DNA from: Mycetohabitans rhizoxinica HKI 454 | Lineage (GTDB): Bacteria > Pseudomonadota > Gammaproteobacteria > Burkholderiales > Burkholderiaceae | Direction of reading: 5' to 3' | DNA length: 64,000 nucleotides | Assembly: GCF_000198775.1 (NCBI RefSeq) | Contig: NC_014718.1 | Coordinates: forward strand, 288,065-352,064 | In this document: positions 41,424 through 50,128 of the stretch, one piece after another | Numbering within the stretch: position 1 is the first letter of the stretch | Layout of the letters: each line of letters opens with the position of its first letter | Program-made: the position numbers and the translations under genes | The notes under the pieces: model-generated | The model's input: the letters and a program-made list of their open reading frames with translations, nothing else | Database searches by the model: none | What the model was told of the DNA's origin: nothing

Positions 41424-41609
41424 GTGTTTCTCGCGTCGGTCGGCAGTTCGCTAAACGCCGACGTGCGTCCGGATGGCGTAATGCTGGCCCCGGCCCGCCG
41501 CAAATATTCGCTGGACGACCTTATTGCCCAATGCGACATGAAGACTTTTTTTCCGGAGGACATGGCGGCATGGAGTGAGGTCAAACCGGTGGGGCGTGAG
41601 GCTTGGTGA
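41424..41609 (+). pseudogene. MazE/PemI-like antitoxin, N-terminally truncated
   Basis: 61 residues in frame, of which LNADVRPDGVMLAPARRKYS, LDDLIAQCDMKTFF and PEDMAAWSEVKPVGREAW are the C-terminal toxin-binding part of MazE/ChpS-like antitoxins. The N-terminal AbrB-type DNA-binding half is not present in any frame upstream to 41360. The stop overlaps the start of mazF (GTGA). A shortened antitoxin may still bind the toxin but would not repress transcription. Confidence 0.7.
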
Positions 41610-41953
41610 GGCGGGTCAAGTTCGCGCGGGGCGATATCGTGCGCGTGAGCCTAAACTCGACTGCCGGGCGAGAGCAGCAAGGTGATTTTCGCCCAGCGCT
41701 CGTTCTATCTGCGGCGGCGTTCAACGCCTTGGGCGTGGCGCTCGTTGCCCCGATCACCCAGGGCGACGCCTCTGCTCGCTTTGCTAGGTTCGCCGTACCG
41801 CTTTCCGGTTCTGGAACCGAGACGCAAGGTGTAGCGCTCGTCAACATGGCGCGTATGCTCGACCTGGAGGCGCGCGGCGCGCGTAAGCTCGAACGTGCGC
41901 CGGTTGAAGTGGTTGAGGACGCGCTGGCTCGGTTTCAGACGATTATTGAATGA
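41606..41953 (+). CDS. mazF: MazF/PemK-type endoribonuclease toxin
   Basis: 115 residues from GTG 41606, which overlaps the antitoxin stop; a TTG one codon earlier is possible. Family motifs: RGDIVRVSLNSTAGREQQGD, FRPALVLSAAAFNALGVALV, then APITQGD with the conserved Arg and Thr of the RNase site. The end VEVVEDALARFQTII is typical. Intact, so the organism must tolerate it, by the truncated antitoxin or another copy. Confidence 0.88.
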   Translation: MRRVKFARGDIVRVSLNSTAGREQQGDFRPALVLSAAAFNALGVALVAPITQGDASARFARFAVPLSGSGTETQGVALVNMARMLDLEARGARKLERAPVEVVEDALARFQTIIE

Positions 41954-41963
41954 GGACAACGCA

Positions 41964-42050
41964 ATGAGCAACAAGTTCTGGAACTTGATGTACGCGCTGA
42001 ACAACACGAAGCGGTGGGTCGGCGACGCGAACAATCCGCAAGCGCGCTAG
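41964..42050 (+). pseudogene. 28-codon fragment after mazF
   Basis: MSNKFWNLMYALNNTKRWVG then DANNPQAR and a stop, starting just behind mazF. It looks like the start of a gene cut by the duplicated KfrA-like segment that follows. No family recognised. Confidence 0.3.
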
Positions 42051-42104
42051 TTTGCGATGCAAGGCGCTTTCGTCAACATGAGTGGATGCTCGCGCAGCGC
42101 AAAC

Positions 42105-42513
42105 TTTGCCCCCCGAGCTGCGCGACGCCGCCGGCACGCTCCTCGCGACGCTGTGGGAGCGGGCCGCGGCCACTGCGCACACGGCACTGGAAGAGGTGCG
42201 TGCCGAAATGCGCCTCGAGCGCGACGCGGCCGCCGCCGAAGTAGCCGCCGCCCGCGAGGCTGCGGCGCACGCCGAACGCACTCTCGAAGAACCCCGCGCT
42301 GAGCGGCAAGCGCTGCAGGCGCAACTGGGGACTCACGCCAGCACATTGGCACGCTGGAAGGCAGCTTGGCCGCGCTGCAGCGCGCGAGTGCTGAAGCTGA
42401 AAAAGCGCGGCGCGCGCGGCAGCGCATACCCACCCAGTCCACATTAGGCCGGACCTCTGGCCCAATTAGGCGGCCACGCCCGCCGACGCGTGCGCTTAAA
42501 AAGACTTCGTGAC
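42105..42513 (+). pseudogene. Partial duplicate of the KfrA-like gene
   Basis: Near-identical to 40156-40566 (the coiled-coil and basic-tail coding part, ELRDAAGTL then LWERAAATAHTALEEVRAEM). The copy lacks the DNA-binding N-terminus and has lost one G (GGGG instead of GGGGG near 42330), so the frame is broken. Together with the intact gene it forms a direct repeat of about 410 bases enclosing two TA modules. Confidence 0.85.
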
Positions 42514-42681
42514 GCAGTTATCGACATTCGCTTTTTATACAAAGGCTCATGTGGCCGCAGGCCGGTTAGCAAGCATAGGCACTGCGCGCACCAAAAGTGA
42601 GGCCGCTTGGCGTATGATTTTTCCGCATTAAGAAGCTACCCCAATCAAAAATATAGTGTGTCTTGCTGGCCATCGCTTGAT

Positions 42682-42698
42682 GAGATACAATGTATCTC
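42682..42698. promoter_or_regulatory. Palindromic operator of the dinJ-yafQ-like module
   Basis: GAGATACA and its complement TGTATCTC flank a single A. It is 19 bases before the antitoxin ATG and just before AGGAGG, a typical position for autoregulation by the antitoxin complex. Confidence 0.7.
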
Positions 42699-42716
42699 AA
42701 ATGATAGGAGGTCGCA

Positions 42717-42995
42717 ATGGCTACAACGACAATGGTTCACATTCGTATTGACGAGACCGTCAAAGCGCAGGCTGCGCAAACGTTAGCCTCGATGGGGCTG
42801 ACTGTCTCCGATGCCATTCGAGTCTTCCTGACGCGCATCGTGGCAGACAAAGCGCTGCCCTTTGCGATCCAAGCGCCCAATGCGGCCAGCCGTGCCGCCA
42901 TGGCTGAAGCCCGCGAAATCATCGAGAGCCGCCACGTTCGCTTCGCAACTTCCGACGCCTTGATGAATGACCTTGAAAAGAACACCCGCAAGTAA
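42717..42995 (+). CDS. RelB/DinJ-family antitoxin
   Basis: 92 residues. The ribbon-helix-helix N-terminus reads MVHIRIDETVKAQAAQTLAS, then MGLTVSDAIRVFLTRIV, characteristic of DinJ. AGGAGG precedes the ATG. The C-terminus (RFATSDALMNDLEKNTRK) overlaps the next gene by 29 bases. Probably autoregulated through the palindrome upstream. Confidence 0.88.
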   Translation: MATTTMVHIRIDETVKAQAAQTLASMGLTVSDAIRVFLTRIVADKALPFAIQAPNAASRAAMAEAREIIESRHVRFATSDALMNDLEKNTRK

Positions 42996-43296
42996 GCGGG
43001 CCACTCTGCCGCGCGCGTCAGATTACACCAAAGCATTTCTCAAGGACTGGCAACGCCTGTCTTACTCGGGCCGGTACGATATGAACCGGTTGAAAGAGGC
43101 CATGACGTTGCTTATTGCCAATGATGGCCCGCTTGCTGCTGAGTGGTTGGATCACTCGCTTGCGGGCGAGTGGGACAGTCACCGGGAGTGTCACATTGGG
43201 GGCGATTTTCTGCTTATTTATAAGCTCGCTGATATCGGCAAGCATAGCTTAGTGATCTTCGTCCGAGCGGGCACGCATTCCGAACTTTTTTCTTAA
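42967..43296 (+). CDS. YafQ-type mRNA interferase toxin
   Basis: 109 residues; the core begins at about residue 17 (SDYTKAFLKDWQRLSYSGRY). It continues LLIANDGPLAAEWLDHSLAG, ECHIGGDFLLIYKLAD and ends VRAGTHSELF. The conserved H-L-x-G-x-W/E-R-E-x-H-I and C-terminal H-x-x-L-F pattern of YafQ is visible, including the catalytic His in ECHIGGD and HSELF. Intact. Confidence 0.88.
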   Translation: MTLKRTPASKRATLPRASDYTKAFLKDWQRLSYSGRYDMNRLKEAMTLLIANDGPLAAEWLDHSLAGEWDSHRECHIGGDFLLIYKLADIGKHSLVIFVRAGTHSELFS

Positions 43297-43363
43297 CAGG
43301 ACAAAAGGGCCTTCACTGCGTGCTCGACGTCCCACATCAGGCCAGCCCTTGTCTCACGCAAAG

Positions 43364-44362
43364 TCATACTGACTTACCTTGGATGAAACCGGTTGTTTGC
43401 AAAAACGCGGCGGGGAGCAGCGCCGTCTTACAACCTGCCCAACGTTCGTTTGTCGGCCGTCGAGTTAATAGAGCATGTAATCGCTCTGGCAAGTGTCTCG
43501 AACTCGAGATGACTGATCGTGCACCGTGAATCAGTAAGGTACGTAAATAGACGTCACCGCGTTTGCTGATGCCGCCCAGCCGGACTTTGCCACCCGAGCT
43601 GTTCTGTCGCGGCACGAGGCCAAGGTAGGCCGCAAATTCCCGACCGGAGCGGAAAGTTTTCGCTTGACCGATAACCGACACCGCTGCAGTTGCCGTCAAC
43701 GGGCCAACGCCCGGAATTTCCGAGATACGACGGCATGCTGGGTCACCGCGTCGCCATTCGAGGATGCGCTGCTCGATGCGTTGAATTTGATCGTCGAGCA
43801 GATGAAGCCGAGACAATTGATCCCGAAGACTATCGATCAGCATTGCCGGAAACTGATCGGCCAGCGTCGCGATCGCCGCTTGAGCGGCCTGGATCGATGG
43901 GCGTCGCCCTTGTGGCAAAACGACGCCGAATTCATAGAGTAATCCTCGCAATTGATTGACTTGCATGACGCGGATCCGGACCAGTTGCTGGCGCATTCGA
44001 TGTAGCGCCAACATCGCCTGTTGGTGCGCCGATTTGACGGCAACAAAGCGCATGCCTGGGCGCTGGGAAGCCTCCCAGATGGCGGCCGCGTCTGCCGCGT
44101 CGTTCTTATTCGACTTGACGAACGGGCGCACGAACTGGGCAGCAATGAGCCTGACTTCGTGCCCAAGCCTGCTCAGTTGCCGAGCCCAGTGGTGGGCGCT
44201 ACCGCACGCCTCCATGACGATCCGGGCCGCTGGCCGGTTGGCGAAGAACGGTAACATCTGGGCACGCTTGAGCGCCTTGCTGTGAATCGTGCCGTCCGTA
44301 TCGACAAAGTGGATCTGAAAAACGCGCTTAGCCAGGTCGATGGCGATCGTCGTGGGCTCCAT
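43364..44362 (-). CDS. IS110-family transposase with altered C-terminus
   Basis: 332 residues. The RuvC-like DEDD part is visible as TIAIDLAKRVFQIHFVD, RIVMEACGSAHHWARQL and SNKNDAADAAAIWEAS. The C-terminal Transposase_20 part reads SEIPGVGPLTATAAVSVIGQ, AAYLGLVPRQNSSGGKVRLG and SKRGDVYLRTLLIHGARS, with the conserved Ser. After GARSVISSSRHLPER the usual tail is replaced by unrelated residues, so the element end appears deleted. Such elements use an encoded bridge RNA for target choice. Confidence 0.82.
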   Translation of the reverse strand: MEPTTIAIDLAKRVFQIHFVDTDGTIHSKALKRAQMLPFFANRPAARIVMEACGSAHHWARQLSRLGHEVRLIAAQFVRPFVKSNKNDAADAAAIWEASQRPGMRFVAVKSAHQQAMLALHRMRQQLVRIRVMQVNQLRGLLYEFGVVLPQGRRPSIQAAQAAIATLADQFPAMLIDSLRDQLSRLHLLDDQIQRIEQRILEWRRGDPACRRISEIPGVGPLTATAAVSVIGQAKTFRSGREFAAYLGLVPRQNSSGGKVRLGGISKRGDVYLRTLLIHGARSVISSSRHLPERLHALLTRRPTNERWAGCKTALLPAAFLQTTGFIQGKSV

Positions 44363-44530
44363 TGAATCTCTCCTTCACGAAAGAACGGAAAAGACACTGT
44401 CGCATATTTGCACCGAAACCAAGCACCCAGCTCAGTCGCTGGAACAGCTGCTGAGGCGGGAGGCGACCATTCCATCTACTTGGTTTCTACACGCTATTAA
44501 TGCGATAATATAGATTATGTAAATTAATCT
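44363..44530. other. Non-coding flank of the IS110 element
   Basis: Region upstream of the transposase start, with an ATATTTGCACCGAAACC stretch and several short self-complementary segments. In IS110 relatives one non-coding end specifies the bridge RNA; whether it is this side depends on the subgroup, which I cannot settle. Confidence 0.3.
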
Positions 44531-44564
44531 ATTCGTCAAAAATTACACGCGCAACGTATAGAGC

Positions 44565-44965
44565 GCTCGCCCGCAACCTGCCGCGTCGGCTCCGCTGCCA
44601 CCACAGCTGCCCCGCTCCGCGTGGGCAAACCCGCTGGTTAAGCAGCCCACCACCTACCGGGTCTGCCAACCGAGTTGATCGCGCGCATTGGTGACTATGT
44701 TCCCGTTCAAGACATGATGTCGTTTTCCACCGTCGATCGACGCACCTATCATGCAATGCAAACTAGGCGCCTGGTCCATCGCTATTGGCGGCGGGCAAAC
44801 AGGCCACGAGTCGTGAATCAGTCAACCAGCTGCTCAATGAAATGGGCGGCACGCTCGCCAATCCAGCGCAGCATGCCGAACCCTTGGAAGTTCTCGGCGC
44901 CAGCTCAGGCACGAATCCAGAGCTCAAAAGTATGTCCGATTAACTGCGGAATCAGCGCGGGATGA
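44565..44965 (+). pseudogene. F-box-like protein remnant (third copy)
   Basis: A frame reads LPTELIARIGDYVPVQDMMS, then FSTVDRRTYHAMQTRRLVHR, close to the F-box-like segment at 46.65 kb. A frameshift near 44815 moves SVNQLLNEMGGTLANPAQHA into another frame, and the sequence then jumps to the end of the gene (APAQARIQSS), so about 700 bases in the middle are deleted. Several lesions make it non-functional. Confidence 0.72.
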
Positions 44966-45148
44966 ATTGCTAGCAGCATCGGCAGCAACAACGCGACGAC
45001 CAACGCCACGCGCTCAAAGGCACGCGCGCACAGCCCAAGCAATCAGCAAGCCAGCCAAGAGAAAACGCCAGTATCGCCAGCAGATATGTGCTCGCTTTAC
45101 ACGTTGGTGTCGAGACTGATGTCCCCCGTACTTTCCTCGCTAAGGCCG

Positions 45149-45466
45149 TCAACGGCGCCTGCCACGCGCACACAGGAGGCCGCTTGCAAAGCCCAGTACC
45201 GCCACGGTCGCCAACGCCTTGAAAGGTTTGTTCATGACAGTGGCACGCAGACCTTTTACCATGCCTTCGTAAGCCATTTGTATCGACGCCGTGGCTTGAT
45301 GAAACTGGTCAGACAACTGATCGGCTTGGTTTGCAGCCTGATCGACAGCCTCGTGCGCCTTATCCGTGACCTTTTTCAATTCGCCTTCGCCCGACGCGTG
45401 ACCAACGGTTTCTTGAGCCTTATCTGTGACTTTTTTGATACCGCTTTGGACCAAATTGTTCAACAT
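45149..45466 (-). CDS. DUF883/ElaB-YqjD-like membrane-anchored protein
   Basis: 105 residues. A long amphipathic helical part (KVTDKAQETVGHASGEGELK, then KVTDKAHEAVDQAANQADQL) with an internal repeat of KKVTDKA, followed by one C-terminal membrane segment (NKPFKALATVAVLGFASGLL) and an arginine-rich end (CARGRRR). This architecture matches small inner-membrane stress proteins of the YqjD group. Downstream (45140-44970) one frame contains hydrophobic stretches (AGLLIAWAVRACAFERVALV) that may be a decayed membrane-protein partner. Confidence 0.7.
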   Translation of the reverse strand: MLNNLVQSGIKKVTDKAQETVGHASGEGELKKVTDKAHEAVDQAANQADQLSDQFHQATASIQMAYEGMVKGLRATVMNKPFKALATVAVLGFASGLLCARGRRR

Positions 45467-45784
45467 GTTATCTCTCCATCAGTACTGGCTTTATGTAATA
45501 GCCCGGAGCGATTGGTTTGCTCTGGCAACCGGCCATACGCATAACATATATATGCGCAATGGACCGTGGCGCCGGTGCTGCCGCAATTTGTGTGCCTACC
45601 TACCTTAGCAACGGGCATCTACAAAAACCTCTTCATAAAAAACCTAGGAAAGAAGCACGCATTTTTCAAGATGGTTTGGTGCCGCATAGCGTCGAAAATT
45701 ACGGATTAAACACACAAGGATGAAATACATGTTGCTACGTCAAGTAATTCTTTCCCTGGTTGGCAGCGCCCTTAGCAGTGGACC
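45467..45784. other. Non-coding stretch with a short signal-like ORF
   Basis: AT-rich. An ATG at 45720 opens MKYMLLRQVILSLVGSALSS then GPYAA, resembling a signal sequence, and stops at 45797 inside the IS3 remnant; the gene was probably cut by that insertion. Nothing else recognised. Confidence 0.35.
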
Positions 45785-46314
45785 TTATGCAGCTTGACCT
45801 TGCTGGGCTGCAAACCAGTTTGCTTCATATTCTATGAGACTGACGTAGTTCAGCGTCGGACACAAACGGTGTGCATTGTAAAAGCACAGCCAGTCCATGA
45901 CTTCATCCATTGCTGCACGCTGCGTGGTCAACTGCCCTGCATGCAGGCGTGCAACTTTCAGCGAGCCCATAGGTTTTCGGTAGGCGCATTACCCCAACAA
46001 TTGCCGCGTCGGTTCATTGACGAGCGTGTGTTATAGACCCTAAGCGTGTTTTGAAACAGGCTGCTACCGTACTGGCTGCCGCAGTCGCTGTGCACGATCA
46101 TACCTTGGGATAGCGCCGAAACCATGCCATGCACAGCACATCCGTGACTACCTCCGTCTTCATGTGTGGCTGCATAGACCACCTCACTACCTGCCGCTAC
46201 TTGCCCACGCACCCCGCGTGCAAGCAGTTCTTTGCACATGTGCGGCCAGCCATATTTGCTCTTGATTTGTGCATGGATGGCTCTGACGTATGCCAACGAG
46301 GCATCGCTGCTCAT
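45785..46314 (-). pseudogene. IS3-family transposase OrfB remnant
   Basis: The upper part reads SSDASLAYVRAIHAQIKSKY then GWPHMCKELLARGVRGQVAA; later GMIVHSDCGSQYGSSLFQNT (second catalytic Asp), MNRRGNCWGNAPTENLW (with the catalytic Glu), then in another frame LKVARLHAGQLTTQRAAMDE and LCFYNAHRLCPTLNYVSLIE to the natural end. Sequence between the N-terminal part and the second Asp is missing and a frameshift lies near 45965. Confidence 0.78.
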
Positions 46315-46389
46315 GCGGGTTTTATTCGGCCTGTCGCCGCTGTTCCGCTGCCGGCGCTAGTGATAATTCTGACGTGTACTGTGCTCGCT

Positions 46390-47767
46390 TCATCGCTGTA
46401 CTCAGCTTCCCGCTTTTAGCTAACCTACTGTGCGGCTTCGCTTCATATTGCGCCGTTTTCTTATAAACTGCCGAGCTTACCGATGGACTTTGGTCTGAAT
46501 GCCGCTTTGAACGACTACCAAGCCTACATGTGTGCATTGGAGTCGTGTCCGCAGCCTGCTGCGTCGGCTCCCCCGCCGACATTGAAACCAGCAAGCGGTG
46601 CGCTGGCGAACCCGTTGGCTAGCCGGCCCACGACATATCATGACCTGCCGCCCGAACTGATTCAGCAGATCGGTGACTACGTGCCTGTTCAAGACGTGGG
46701 AAATTTTTCAGCAGTCGATCGTCGTACGTATCATGCGATGCACAGTCGGCGCGTAGTCTACCGCTACTGGCAACGAGCCAACCAAGCCGTCAGTCTCGCG
46801 TCAGTCAACCAGCTGCTTAAGGAGATGGACGGCACGCTCGCCGATCCGGCGCAGCACGTCGAGCCGATTGAGGCGTTGCGCCGGCGTTTGGAAGCGTTGC
46901 CGTATCGCGAGCGCGGCGAAGCCTTCAAGCGCATGTACGCGGCGGCGCAGCGCAATTCGACTTCGCTTACGCGATGGCGCAGCGGCGTGCGCCCGAGGAG
47001 GGGAATGTCTGGACGGAACTCGCTGACAGTTTGGAGTTATTGTTGTTTGGCTCAGCTGAGTTTGTCGAGCGTTATCAGGCGCTCGTGGCTCGGCTTGGGT
47101 CCTTAAGGGTGTCCGAGCAAGCGGAGCTGATCCCGGTATTGTGTAGGCAAATGATTCGCTTTCGTGGAAGCGACAGCCGCCGCCCTGGGCTGTATGCGGT
47201 GTTACGCGAACACGCGTTGCAGCTGCCGCCCTCTCATCAAGGCACATCGGTTGGCATGTTAGCCAGTGCTATATGGGTTTTGCCGCACGCGGAGCGGCTT
47301 GCACAGTACACGCAGCTGCGTGATGTGGCGCTGTCGCTGCCTGACAAACAGTTGGGCGTTGCGCTAAGCTATCTTCCAGAAGGGTTGACAGAGTTACCGC
47401 GCGAGCACCACGCACACGAACTCCAGTTACTGGTACCGGCATTACTGCGCGTACTGCCAGCGCAGCGTGCGCAGGTCGCACTCGGCCTACTCATGTATAC
47501 TCACAGACTAGACGATGCACTGGTACAGTGGGTCTGGCAGCAGGGGTTGAGTCTACTGAATGGCGCGGGCGAAGTCGCTTTATGCGATGTGCTTAGCAGG
47601 CTTCGAGCGCAGGGTGCGATAAGTAACTTAGACGATCGTCAATGGAATATAGCGAGGGTTGAGATCACCCGCTTTATGGAAGCCAACCAGTTTTCCGAGC
47701 CAGCCCGGGCGCGAATCCAGGACAGTGTGCCTTGGCTCAGAAGCCGGTCACATTAACCTGCGGCTGA
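46390..47767 (+). repeat. Inverted 1.38-kb repeat, copy A
   Basis: Matches 50129-51512 in opposite orientation. Similarity is high through the F-box-like gene and weaker in the first about 90 bases. It ends at CTGCGGCTGAA. Confidence 0.85.
46483..47756 (+). pseudogene. F-box-like effector candidate, copy A, frameshifted
   Basis: The first frame (46483-47106) opens MDFGLNAALNDYQAYMCALE, a proline-rich linker, then an F-box-like segment LPPELIQQIGDYVPVQDVGN, FSAVDRRTYHAMHSRRVVYR at residues about 52-90. Near 46960 one T appears lost; the second frame continues FDFAYAMAQRRAPEEGNVWT, helical repeat-like LGSLRVSEQAELIPVLCRQM, and ends VPWLRSRSH at 47756. Joined length about 424 residues. F-box domains recruit SCF ubiquitin ligases in eukaryotes, and bacterial proteins with them are usually secreted effectors. 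No secretion signal is recognisable. The same frameshift is in copy B. Confidence 0.65.
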
Positions 47768-47972
47768 ACCCGCATGCTTCGTTTATCCGGGGAATCCTCC
47801 GCGAGTCGGACAGGGCGATGTCAGTTGACCATCTACCTTCAAGTGGTGAACCGCCACCTCAAATAGGATTCACTATCGACCGCCGGATACCCTTCTCTTC
47901 CATTAATGCAGGCGCCAGCACCTCATCCGTAATCCCCCGGCGAAGGCATCTCTGGAGGTAAATCGCCGTCAA
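47768..47972. other. No supported gene
   Basis: About 200 bases with no recognisable coding or repeat signal. Confidence 0.4.
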
Positions 47973-48158
47973 TCAAGCCGGGGCAGGCGCTAAGCAATGT
48001 GGTAGAAGGGTTGCGATGTCGTCGGCTCGGTGGATGGGCAATCGTTTGAGCACGTTTTTCAGATCGCGCCAGTCACCGAGGAACTGGCGAGCATGTTCGC
48101 CCGCGCGGCTATCGGCGAACTCATAGACCACGGCGCGCACGTGGGCGAACTGCGTTGT
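47973..48158 (-). pseudogene. IS66-family transposase remnant with internal deletion
   Basis: The frame reads VRAVVYEFADSRAGEHARQF then LGDWRD, typical of the TnpC core, joined directly to LKNVLKRLPIHRADDIATLL and PH, typical of its C-terminus. The central catalytic part between them is deleted. Confidence 0.6.
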
Positions 48159-48361
48159 GGAATATGCCTATACGTATGCGCGCTGCCATTCAGCATGCGG
48201 ATCTGATCTTGGTCGTGCAGGATGGGAAGATCGTAGAGACTGGCACGCATCGTAGTTTGCTGGCGCAACAGGGGGTTTATGCCGATCTTTGGTATAAACA
48301 AGCCCATTTGTCGGCACCCCCATCTGACTCTGTCAATTTGGCAGAAACCGCCGATCCGTAG
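48158..48361 (+). pseudogene. ABC exporter ATP-binding domain, C-terminal tail
   Basis: The frame reads AAIQHADLILVVQDGKIVET, then GTHRSLLAQQGVYADLWYKQ, the end of a fused membrane/ATPase exporter (MsbA, HlyB or NRPS-linked type) after the H-loop. The rest of the gene is absent. Such exporters often sit in peptide biosynthesis clusters. Confidence 0.78.
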
Positions 48362-48435
48362 AGATGATACTTAGCTAAACGTAGACGACTACGGCGAGGT
48401 ACTGGGCTGGCGTGCGTTCCTGTAGACGCTTACGA

Positions 48436-49416
48436 TCAAACTGACTGTCTCGCGGCCCACTTCTGCCAGGCCTTTTTGAGGCGCTCGGCAGTGATCAGCT
48501 CCACGCCGAGCACCTCGCTGACCGCCAGTGTGGTCTGCCCGGCTTCAAACAGCGCCGCGATGTAACTATTGCGCAGCGTCTGAGGACTGGTGCGCGCTTG
48601 CCGCCTATCGGCCACGCCGCAGGCGCGCACGATGGCCTCGGTTGCGCGCAGCGCGGTGACCGCGTGCATCGGGCGCCCGTCCCGCCCGCCAGGAAAGACC
48701 CATGCACTATCAACACCGCTGGTGTGCCGTTCGACTAACCAGCGCGCCAACGCCGACAGGGCAAAGGGTTCGGGCCGGGGCTGATGCGAGAAACGCGAGC
48801 CTGGCGAGGTGATGTGCATAAGCCGGTCCGACCCAATATTAATGCATTTAACGGTCAATCTAAGCGTTTGCGATACCTTCAACCCCGCCCCCAGGAACGT
48901 CGCCACCAACGCACGGTCCCGTAAGCTGCACCAGCGCTCATAATGCGTGGCCGTCACCGGAGACAACAGCATGTCGATGATGTTTTGCCTTTCCTGTGAC
49001 AATAAGAAATCGGTGTCCTGGTTGCCCTTGACGCGCTTCCAGGTGGCTCGGCTGTCTCGTAACGCGCCCACAGCGGGATTGACGCTCCCGCTTTGTTGCG
49101 TACACGCATCGATATCGATGAACACGCGCTCAATCAGTTTGCGATAGCGCGCACGTTGGTCTCGATTCTCGCGGCTCAAGCTGGCCAGAAAGGCACTGAT
49201 CGTGTCGGGCGTTGCTGCACTTAAGGACAGGCGACGCGCCTGAAGGTAGCGTACGAACGCACGCCATTGGGCCAGATAGACTTGAGCGGATGAGGACCGC
49301 AAGGTGCGAGAGGCGCCACGCCCGGCTTGGCGAGCCAGCCAGGCTTCAAATGATTGAATGGGCGCGCGATCCCAATCGGTGCGCTGCTGGGCGGCAAATA
49401 GATCAGCCTTGGTCAT
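48436..49416 (-). CDS. Tyrosine-recombinase-like protein lacking catalytic residues
   Basis: 326 residues, intact frame. The N-terminal SAM-like core-binding domain reads SSAQVYLAQWRAFVRYLQAR, and the C-terminal domain follows the integrase fold: LRDRALVATFLGAGLKVSQT (family Arg replaced by Lys in GAGLK), TSPQTLRNSYIAALFEAGQT (H-x-x-R box without the His), EVLGVELITAERLKKAWQKW (no G-H and no nucleophilic Tyr). It may be a DNA-binding relic or a co-factor of another recombinase. It lies inside the inverted repeat pair. Confidence 0.72.
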   Translation of the reverse strand: MTKADLFAAQQRTDWDRAPIQSFEAWLARQAGRGASRTLRSSSAQVYLAQWRAFVRYLQARRLSLSAATPDTISAFLASLSRENRDQRARYRKLIERVFIDIDACTQQSGSVNPAVGALRDSRATWKRVKGNQDTDFLLSQERQNIIDMLLSPVTATHYERWCSLRDRALVATFLGAGLKVSQTLRLTVKCINIGSDRLMHITSPGSRFSHQPRPEPFALSALARWLVERHTSGVDSAWVFPGGRDGRPMHAVTALRATEAIVRACGVADRRQARTSPQTLRNSYIAALFEAGQTTLAVSEVLGVELITAERLKKAWQKWAARQSV

Positions 49417-49560
49417 GATAGACAGGGAGAGTGGGTGTCGATAGGTGGATGACTGTTAAATGCATAATCAGTATGCCGCGACCCGACATCCCGAGCAACG
49501 GGTACCCATCCATGGCCGCCGAGGCGATCCATCTTAGTCTGCGTTTAAAGTAGCGTCATC

Positions 49561-50019
49561 TTGGCACAGAAGGCCGTCGGCGTGACGATGCCCAATCGTG
49601 ATGCAACATCGGTGGCGAACTGGCTAACAGGGAACCGCGCACTCCGAATCGTGTCGCGCGATCGCGCTGGTGTTTACGCCGAAGGCATCACACTTAACGC
49701 GCCGCAAGCAATACAAGTGGCCGACCAATGGCCTCTATTGACGAGTCTTGGCAATGCCATTGAGCGTGCGCTGAGCCGCTGCCAGCGGCATATCCGCGAA
49801 GTTACATGCTCACACGCTATGGGGCGGTCATGCGCCATCATCAAAGTGGGATGGCAATACGCACGATTGCGCGCCTTACAGCATTGGAGCGGCATTAAAT
49901 CAACGCCGGTGGATTCCCCGAGCGGGCGCAACGGCCACCAGCAGCCAGCAAGTTGGATCCCTATTGAGCGTATCTTGTCCAGTGCTGTCGTGAAGGCTGC
50001 CAAAGCATCCGTGTTGTAA
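49561..50019 (+). pseudogene. ISL3-family transposase fragment
   Basis: Reads MPNRDATSVANWLTGNRALR, IVSRDRAGVYAEGITLNAPQ, AIQVADQWPLLTSLGNAIER, which match the first catalytic Asp region of ISL3-type transposases (SRDR-x-x-x-Y). After about residue 80 the frame no longer resembles the family. N-terminal zinc-binding part and C-terminus are absent. Confidence 0.75.
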
Positions 50020-50128
50020 GGTAAGCCGTGCAGCTTGCCTTGAGTGGTCGTCAGTGTCGTTCGATTATCACACTTGCGTCGAGTCGAGGCTTCGTTGCCC
50101 GATTGCTTGCGGGCTTCGCTGATGGGCC

